A stretch of 9,710 nucleotides of DNA, taken from NCBI GenBank assembly GCA_028293775.1, contig JAQGOD010000328.1, positions 1 to 9,710 of the forward strand, in the 5' to 3' direction. Made by a program: the position numbers and the translations under genes. Below, piece after piece: positions 5,739 to 9,710 of the stretch; within the stretch, counting starts at the first letter, position 1; the number at the start of each line of letters is the position of its first letter. The notes beneath the pieces were generated by a model, which saw only the letters and a program-made list of their open reading frames with translations, had not been told where the DNA came from and searched no databases. Source of the DNA: Gammaproteobacteria bacterium (GTDB taxonomy: Bacteria; Pseudomonadota; Gammaproteobacteria; Steroidobacterales; Steroidobacteraceae).

Positions 5739-5909
5739 GTCGCCCAACTCCTCACCCAAGATTTTCATGTACAGTGCCCGAGTTGCAAGCGGCTAAGTCT
5801 AACATGTGGGGGTAATCCTACAGCCAGCGCAGGGCCGAACCGATGGTTCCGTCACACGGGCGACCGCATAGTGCCACGCCAGGGGTTAGATGAGTTATTT
5901 CGGCCGCGA

Positions 5910-5933
5910 GTTCCAAAGCCGGCCGTTCCAAAG
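5910..5933 (+). repeat. Tandem GTTCCAAAG repeat over the DUF883 ribosome binding site
   Basis: GTTCCAAAG occurs at 5910-5918 and 5925-5933 with a 15-bp period, each copy preceded by or joined to CGGCC(G) (5901-5906 and 5920-5925). The second copy runs into the AAGGAG ribosome binding site (5931-5936). It could be a regulatory site or a small chance duplication. Confidence 0.3.
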
Positions 5934-5942
5934 GAGATGTTA

Positions 5943-6323
5943 ATGGAAGCGAATTTTGACAATACCGCGGATGCGGCCCGGGCCACCGGCCGCCGCGTGA
6001 AGAACGACCTCAACGAAGGCGTCAGCGATATCAAAACGGCCGCCTCCGGCGAGATAAAAAATCTGATTTCCGATGTGGAAGATCTCATGGCGCGAATAGC
6101 GGATCTCAAAGACGCCGATGTGGTTCGCGTCCGCGGAAAAGTACAACGTGCCGTGGAGGCCACGAAGCAAAGTCTGTCCGATAGCGCGGACTCCCTGCGC
6201 CGCCGTGCGCAGACAGTGGCCAGCACCGCGGATGATTATGTCCGCGACAGCCCATGGCAGGCGATAGGCATTGCTGCCCTAGTCGGTGCGGTGGCGGGAA
6301 TCTTGGCGACGCGGCGCTCGTAA
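5943..6323 (+). CDS. DUF883 (YqjD/ElaB-like) membrane-anchored protein
   Basis: This 126-residue protein has a long amphipathic, probably coiled-coil region (~10-95) followed by one C-terminal membrane segment at ~105-122 (SPWQAIGIAALVGAVAGILATRRS), preceded by DDYVRD. This is the tail-anchored layout of DUF883 proteins. E. coli YqjD and ElaB are inner-membrane proteins linked to ribosome binding in stationary phase; that role is transferred by family only. The membrane segment is glycine-rich (GAVAG), which may favour oligomers. AAGGAG at 5931-5936, 6 nt upstream, fixes the ATG at 5943; the frame extends upstream to a GTG at 5871 and an ATG at 5937, neither well placed. It heads a three-gene operon in the same gene order as yqjD-yqjE. 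Confidence 0.88.
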   Translation: MEANFDNTADAARATGRRVKNDLNEGVSDIKTAASGEIKNLISDVEDLMARIADLKDADVVRVRGKVQRAVEATKQSLSDSADSLRRRAQTVASTADDYVRDSPWQAIGIAALVGAVAGILATRRS

Positions 6324-6339
6324 GTTCAAGGCGGCGACA

Positions 6340-6723
6340 GTGCGAGGCTTATGGTCACTGCCCAAGGCGGGTCCCGCGCTGATGCGCCATATCGGTGCAT
6401 ATGTTGAGCTGATCAGTCTCGATCTCGCGAGGACTCAGCGCGAGTTGACGGCGCAAATCATCGCTGCGGCCGTGCTCGCCATCTGCGTATTGTTTGCAGT
6501 GTTGATGCTGTGCTTAGGGGTGATCGCCTATACCTGGGATACCGAGTACCGCATCGTCGCGATCGCGTGGATGGGCGGTGCTTTCGTAGTCCTCGCCATC
6601 ATCATGGCAATCTATCGGGCTCGTGTGGCGCGCGCCAGCTCACCTTTCTTAGCCGACGTGAAACGCGAGTGGGCGCAAGACCGAGTCATTCTCGAGCATC
6701 TTCTCTCCCCGGAAGAGGAGTGA
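6340..6723 (+). CDS. YqjE-like / phage-holin-family membrane protein
   Basis: This 127-residue protein has two membrane segments at ~40-64 and ~72-93, joined by a short polar turn, with an amphipathic N-terminal helix (HIGAYVELISLDLARTQREL) and an acidic C-terminus. The pattern fits the YqjE/holin-superfamily group that commonly follows a DUF883 gene; these are chromosomal membrane proteins, not evidence of a prophage. The start is uncertain: GTG at 6340, 16 nt after the DUF883 stop, has only a moderate AAGGCGG upstream (6328-6334). The frame is open back to a GTG at 6286, which would overlap the DUF883 gene, and ATG at 6382 would give a shorter form. It is translated just before the next small gene, 1 nt apart. 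Confidence 0.8.
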   Translation: MRGLWSLPKAGPALMRHIGAYVELISLDLARTQRELTAQIIAAAVLAICVLFAVLMLCLGVIAYTWDTEYRIVAIAWMGGAFVVLAIIMAIYRARVARASSPFLADVKREWAQDRVILEHLLSPEEE

Positions 6724-6724
6724 C

Positions 6725-7066
6725 ATGGCGAATCACGACGCCGCTGCGCGCAATTTAGTGCACACGAAACTCGCGCAAACGCGGGAAGAACTGCGCACCA
6801 TACTCGACCCTCCCCCCGGAACCCCGGGCGATGGCCACGTGCCGGGCGGCGCTTCTGGTTTTCCGCGCAGCCGTACCATGCAAATGCTCATGAGCAGCGG
6901 TGGCCTCGGAACATTGGGCGCCCTGGCGGGCGGTCTGTTGATCGCGCGTCCAGCCCTGGCGCTACGATTATTGCGGCTGGTACCCGCGAGCGCCGTAGCC
7001 AAATTGGTCATGGCCAAGGCCTTAGGCGCGCTGAAATCCAAGGCCGCCGCCAGTCCACGGCGCTAG
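6725..7066 (+). CDS. Small membrane protein of unknown function (third gene of the yqjDE-like operon)
   Basis: This 113-residue protein has a polar, helical N-terminus (~1-27, LVHTKLAQTREELRTIL), a flexible proline/glycine-rich linker (~28-48) and a hydrophobic C-terminal half. The latter has a glycine-rich segment at ~59-74 (GGLGTLGALAGGLLIA) and a leucine-rich one at ~78-92, then a basic tail. I do not recognise a family; its position matches that of yqjK in E. coli, but I see no convincing likeness. AGAGGAG at 6714-6720, inside the end of the preceding gene, is 4 nt from the ATG, and the two genes are 1 nt apart, so translational coupling is likely. A perfect hairpin overlaps its end. Confidence 0.75.
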   Translation: MANHDAAARNLVHTKLAQTREELRTILDPPPGTPGDGHVPGGASGFPRSRTMQMLMSSGGLGTLGALAGGLLIARPALALRLLRLVPASAVAKLVMAKALGALKSKAAASPRR

Positions 7067-7082
7067 GCCCGGCGCTAGCGCC
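7059..7082. terminator. Perfect 8-bp stem-loop between convergent genes
   Basis: GGCGCTAG (7059-7066) and CTAGCGCC (7075-7082) form a perfect 8-bp stem with an 8-nt loop. The stem starts in the last codons of the small membrane-protein gene and ends 3 bp before the stop of the convergent GH94 gene. The symmetry allows it to fold in both transcripts, but neither strand has a T-run, so bidirectional termination is only a possibility. An alternative fold is the 12-bp palindrome GGCGCTAGCGCC at 7071-7082. Confidence 0.4.
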
Positions 7083-7085
7083 CCG

Positions 7086-9710
7086 CTAACCCAAGGTGAT
7101 TTCCCCGTAGTGATAGCGGCCATCGTCCACCAGCTTGATCTCGCAGGGCGTGGCGCTCAAAGCCTTGCCATCCAGGGAAGCCTGAGTGATTCCTCGCGAC
7201 ACCCTCCGCGGGTTTTTCACCGTAATGCGATAACGAGATGAGCCGAACTTGTATGTGAATTCAAAGAATGGCCATGCACGCGCGATGCAGGGCTCGATCA
7301 ACAAGGTAGAGCCTCGCAGGTGTATTCCTAGAATACCTTCCACGGCCGTGCGGTACATCCAACCCGCGGAACCGGTGTACCAAGTCCATCCGCCGCGACC
7401 GACGTGTTGCGGAGCGGAATACACATCCGCGCAAACCACATAGGGTTCGACCTTGTACCGATGAATACCGGCACGGGTACTGGCGTGATTGATCGGGTTC
7501 AACAGCGAGAATAATTCGCCCGCCCTGTCCCCGTCGCCCATCAGAGCGAACGCCAAGGTAGTCCACATGGCGGCGTGTGTGTACTGGCCGCCGTTCTCGC
7601 GAAGGCCCGGAGGATACGCCTTGATATAGCCAGGATCCTTCGGCGTGCGGTCGAACGGCGGCGTAAAGAGTTTGACCAGCCCGTCGCTGCGGCTGACCAG
7701 TTGGGTGTTGACCGCCGCCATGGCGCGAACCGCGCGGCCGCGTTCCCCGGCGCCTGAGATCACCGCCCACGATTGGGCAATGGAATCGATTTTGCACTCA
7801 TCGCTGGTGACCGAGCCCAACACGGTGCCGTCATCGTAATAGCCGCGCCGGTACCAGTCTCCGTCCCAGGCCTCGCGCTCGATGGCCTGCTGCAACGCGA
7901 ATGCATGCTTGCGCCAGCTCGCGGCTTTGTCCGGCGCAGGGCGTGCGTCCGCAATGGAGGCAAAGCGCGTCAGGGTGGTATTCAGGAACCATCCCAGCCA
8001 CACGCTTTCGCCCCGGCCCGCGATTCCGACGCGATTGATGCCGTCGTTCCAGTCGCCGGTGCCGAACAGAGGCAACCCATGGGACCCAATATTCAAGCTC
8101 GAATCGAGCGCTCGAACGCAATGTTCAAATACGGATGCCGACGCCGCCGGCGGCGGCGCCGAAAATTTTTCTATTTCCCCGTCGGCCAGCGGGTCGCCGC
8201 CCAGAAAGGGCACCTGTTCCTCGAGGATTGCGCTGTCTCCCGTCACTTCGAGATAATGCGCAACCACAAAAGGCAGCCAAAGCCGGCTGTCCGAGACCCG
8301 ATTCCTGATTCCCTGACCGGAAGTGGGCAGCCACCAATGCTGCACGTCGCCCTCGGTGAACTGGCGCGCGGCGGCCCTCAAGATGTGTTCCCGCGTCAAA
8401 GCCGGTGCGGATACGCAAAGCGCCATGACGTCCTGCAGCTGATCGCGAAAACCGTAGGCGCCGCTCGACTGATAAAATGCGGTGCGACCCCATACGCGGC
8501 ACGCCAACGTCTGGTACAGCAGCCAGCCGTTCACCAAGATATCCAGGGATCGATCCGGCGTTTTGACTTGGATGACGCTCAAGGTGCGATCCCAAAAATC
8601 CGTCACACCCTTCAGCACCGCATCCAAATCCAGGGAGCGGTAACGCTCGATGAGACTCACGGCAGCCGCCGCCGAGTCTTCCTCGCCGAGCAGCAGCGTC
8701 AGCTCCGCCGCCTCCCCGGGTTTCAACGAAATCTTCGTTTGCATGGCGCCGCAAGGATCGAGCCCGCCGCCGGCCCGATTCGCCAGCGGTTGCGGTCCTA
8801 AGAGTGCGGCCGGCTCGGCGAGCGAGCCATGACGTCCGAGAAACTCGGTACGGTCCGCCGTAAAGCTTTCTTGCCGGCCGGCCATGTCCATGAATGCGAC
8901 TCGCCCATGGAAATCCGCGGTCCAAGGATTGCGAGCCAGCAAGGCCCCGGTCTCCGGGTGCACGGCGGTAATGATAAACGGGGCCGATCGGCCGTTCTGA
9001 TTTCCCAACACCCAGTCGAGGTAATGGGTGACGGAGAGCTGGCGTGATTCATCCGAGACATTGACTATTTTCAAGCGCGAAATCTTGATCGAATCTTCCA
9101 GCGGCACGAATTGAGTCAGCGCCAGGGAAATGCCATGGCAGGTGTGCTCGTAACGCGTGTAGCCGAATCCATGCCGCACCACGTACTCCGCAGATCGTTC
9201 GCGGATGGGTAACGGCGTCGCACTCCATAAGTCTCCGGACGTCTCGTCGCGAATGTAAATGGATTCGGCCGGCGTATCGCTTACAGGATCGTTCGACCAC
9301 GGCGTGATTTGATTTTGCTGTGCGTTCAGCGACCACGTGCTTCCGGAACCGTCCGCGGATGCCAAAAAGCCGAACTGCGGATTGGCGATGACATTGATCC
9401 AAGGCGCCGGCGTCCACTGGCCGTCATCGAGCGCGACAACGTATTCGCGCCCCTCTCTGTCAAAGCCCCCGAGACCATTGAAGTATTCGAGCGTCGGTGC
9501 CAAACGCGGGGTCGGCGCGCGCATTTCCTGGCCGCTATTCTCCCGGCGCAGGCGCGCCGCCGGTTCCCGTTCCTGGGGCCTGACGAATTGCTCCCGCAAG
9601 CTGCCCCGTCCTGCGCCGAAAATCGCACGCGCTGCGGTTTGCAGAAAATCGCGATCCTCGCTCGGCATGCTGTCGGCGCGCAATAGCACCACCGGCGAGC
9701 GCGCATTCTT
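7086..9710 (-). CDS. GH94 / cyclic beta-1,2-glucan-synthase-type protein, C-terminal part (5' partial)
   Basis: The reading frame is open to the right edge, so the GTG at 9692 is probably an internal valine and at least 874 residues are visible. Counting from 9692, ~65-375 form the N-terminal beta-sandwich of the GH94 fold (LEYFNGLGGF, TPAPWINVIANPQFGF, SLNAQQNQITPWSNDP). The (alpha/alpha)6 catalytic domain follows: YGFRDQLQD ~413-421, QHWWLPTSGQGIRNRVSDS ~451-469, and GTGDWNDGIN with D550 at the general-acid position of GH94 phosphorylases, then a C-terminal beta-domain. In NdvB/ChvB-type synthases this region controls glucan chain length by phosphorolysis, and the KNARSPVVLLRADSMP stretch fits the linker from the synthase part. 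A shorter free-standing phosphorylase cannot be excluded, as the GT84 domain is out of view. Periplasmic cyclic glucan fits the envelope theme of the locus. Confidence 0.85.
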   Translation of the reverse strand, partial: KNARSPVVLLRADSMPSEDRDFLQTAARAIFGAGRGSLREQFVRPQEREPAARLRRENSGQEMRAPTPRLAPTLEYFNGLGGFDREGREYVVALDDGQWTPAPWINVIANPQFGFLASADGSGSTWSLNAQQNQITPWSNDPVSDTPAESIYIRDETSGDLWSATPLPIRERSAEYVVRHGFGYTRYEHTCHGISLALTQFVPLEDSIKISRLKIVNVSDESRQLSVTHYLDWVLGNQNGRSAPFIITAVHPETGALLARNPWTADFHGRVAFMDMAGRQESFTADRTEFLGRHGSLAEPAALLGPQPLANRAGGGLDPCGAMQTKISLKPGEAAELTLLLGEEDSAAAAVSLIERYRSLDLDAVLKGVTDFWDRTLSVIQVKTPDRSLDILVNGWLLYQTLACRVWGRTAFYQSSGAYGFRDQLQDVMALCVSAPALTREHILRAAARQFTEGDVQHWWLPTSGQGIRNRVSDSRLWLPFVVAHYLEVTGDSAILEEQVPFLGGDPLADGEIEKFSAPPPAASASVFEHCVRALDSSLNIGSHGLPLFGTGDWNDGINRVGIAGRGESVWLGWFLNTTLTRFASIADARPAPDKAASWRKHAFALQQAIEREAWDGDWYRRGYYDDGTVLGSVTSDECKIDSIAQSWAVISGAGERGRAVRAMAAVNTQLVSRSDGLVKLFTPPFDRTPKDPGYIKAYPPGLRENGGQYTHAAMWTTLAFALMGDGDRAGELFSLLNPINHASTRAGIHRYKVEPYVVCADVYSAPQHVGRGGWTWYTGSAGWMYRTAVEGILGIHLRGSTLLIEPCIARAWPFFEFTYKFGSSRYRITVKNPRRVSRGITQASLDGKALSATPCEIKLVDDGRYHYGEITLG

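Noticed and set aside
5769..5870. Possible sigma-54 promoters between the kinase and DUF883 genes (TGGCAC on the - strand near 5871-5878; TTGCA on the + strand near 5784-5788).
   Set aside because: Neither has the partner element at the required spacing: the first lacks TTGC five bases on, and the second lacks a TGGCAC-like element upstream.
6340..6723. Prophage origin suggested by the holin-family resemblance.
   Set aside because: No endolysin, spanin, integrase or structural phage gene is present, and the DUF883-YqjE gene order is a common chromosomal arrangement.
7773..8801. A 342-codon + strand open frame opposite the GH94 gene.
   Set aside because: It is a shadow of a conserved enzyme domain, with no motif of its own.

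Overview
The window is GC-rich, tightly packed DNA that looks proteobacterial, most likely a gammaproteobacterium related to the Nevskiales/Xanthomonadales. I infer this from gene content only: a sigma-54 activator, a NarL-type phosphorelay, a YqjD/YqjE-like pair and a cyclic-glucan-synthase-type GH94 enzyme. There are no rRNA, tRNA, CRISPR or insertion-sequence signatures, so it reads as a chromosomal locus for envelope regulation and structure.

Layout, left to right. (1) The tail of a DUF2007/zinc-ribbon protein (1-257). (2) A 248-bp regulatory gap with several dyad symmetries. (3) A regulatory operon on the + strand: a sigma-54 activator with no sensory domain (506-1567), a NarL/FixJ response regulator (GTG start, 1596-2228) and a stand-alone receiver (2277-2672). 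(4) A 391-bp gap with a textbook sigma-54 promoter (2895-2911), a likely activator site 110-130 bp upstream of it, and a long 5' leader. (5) Two envelope genes: a periplasmic DUF4398 protein (3064-3444) and an OmpA-domain lipoprotein with its own DUF4398-like region (3458-4336). (6) Convergent with these and overlapping by 11 bp, a CHASE3 NarL-family histidine kinase on the - strand (4326-5738). (7) Divergent from the kinase, a + strand operon for a DUF883/YqjD-like membrane anchor, a YqjE/holin-like protein and a small unassigned membrane protein (5943-7066). (8) Convergent with that operon, the C-terminal part of a GH94 / cyclic beta-1,2-glucan-synthase-type protein that runs off the right edge (7086-9710).

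Working model (inference): the CHASE3 kinase senses an envelope signal and phosphorylates the NarL-type regulator, with the lone receiver as a possible competitor or phosphate sink. The activator, which has no receiver of its own, switches on the sigma-54 promoter upstream of the DUF4398-ompA pair. A TGTCA-N9-YGACA dyad occurs both upstream of the activator gene and at upstream-activator distance from the sigma-54 promoter, which suggests autoregulation plus activation of the pair. The pair's leader carries a 13-codon ORF with a Shine-Dalgarno sequence, a terminator-like hairpin, and a loop perfectly complementary over 7 nt to the next gene's ribosome binding site. A second, post-initiation control layer is therefore plausible. 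The promoter, its linked activator and this leader are the most interesting part of the window.
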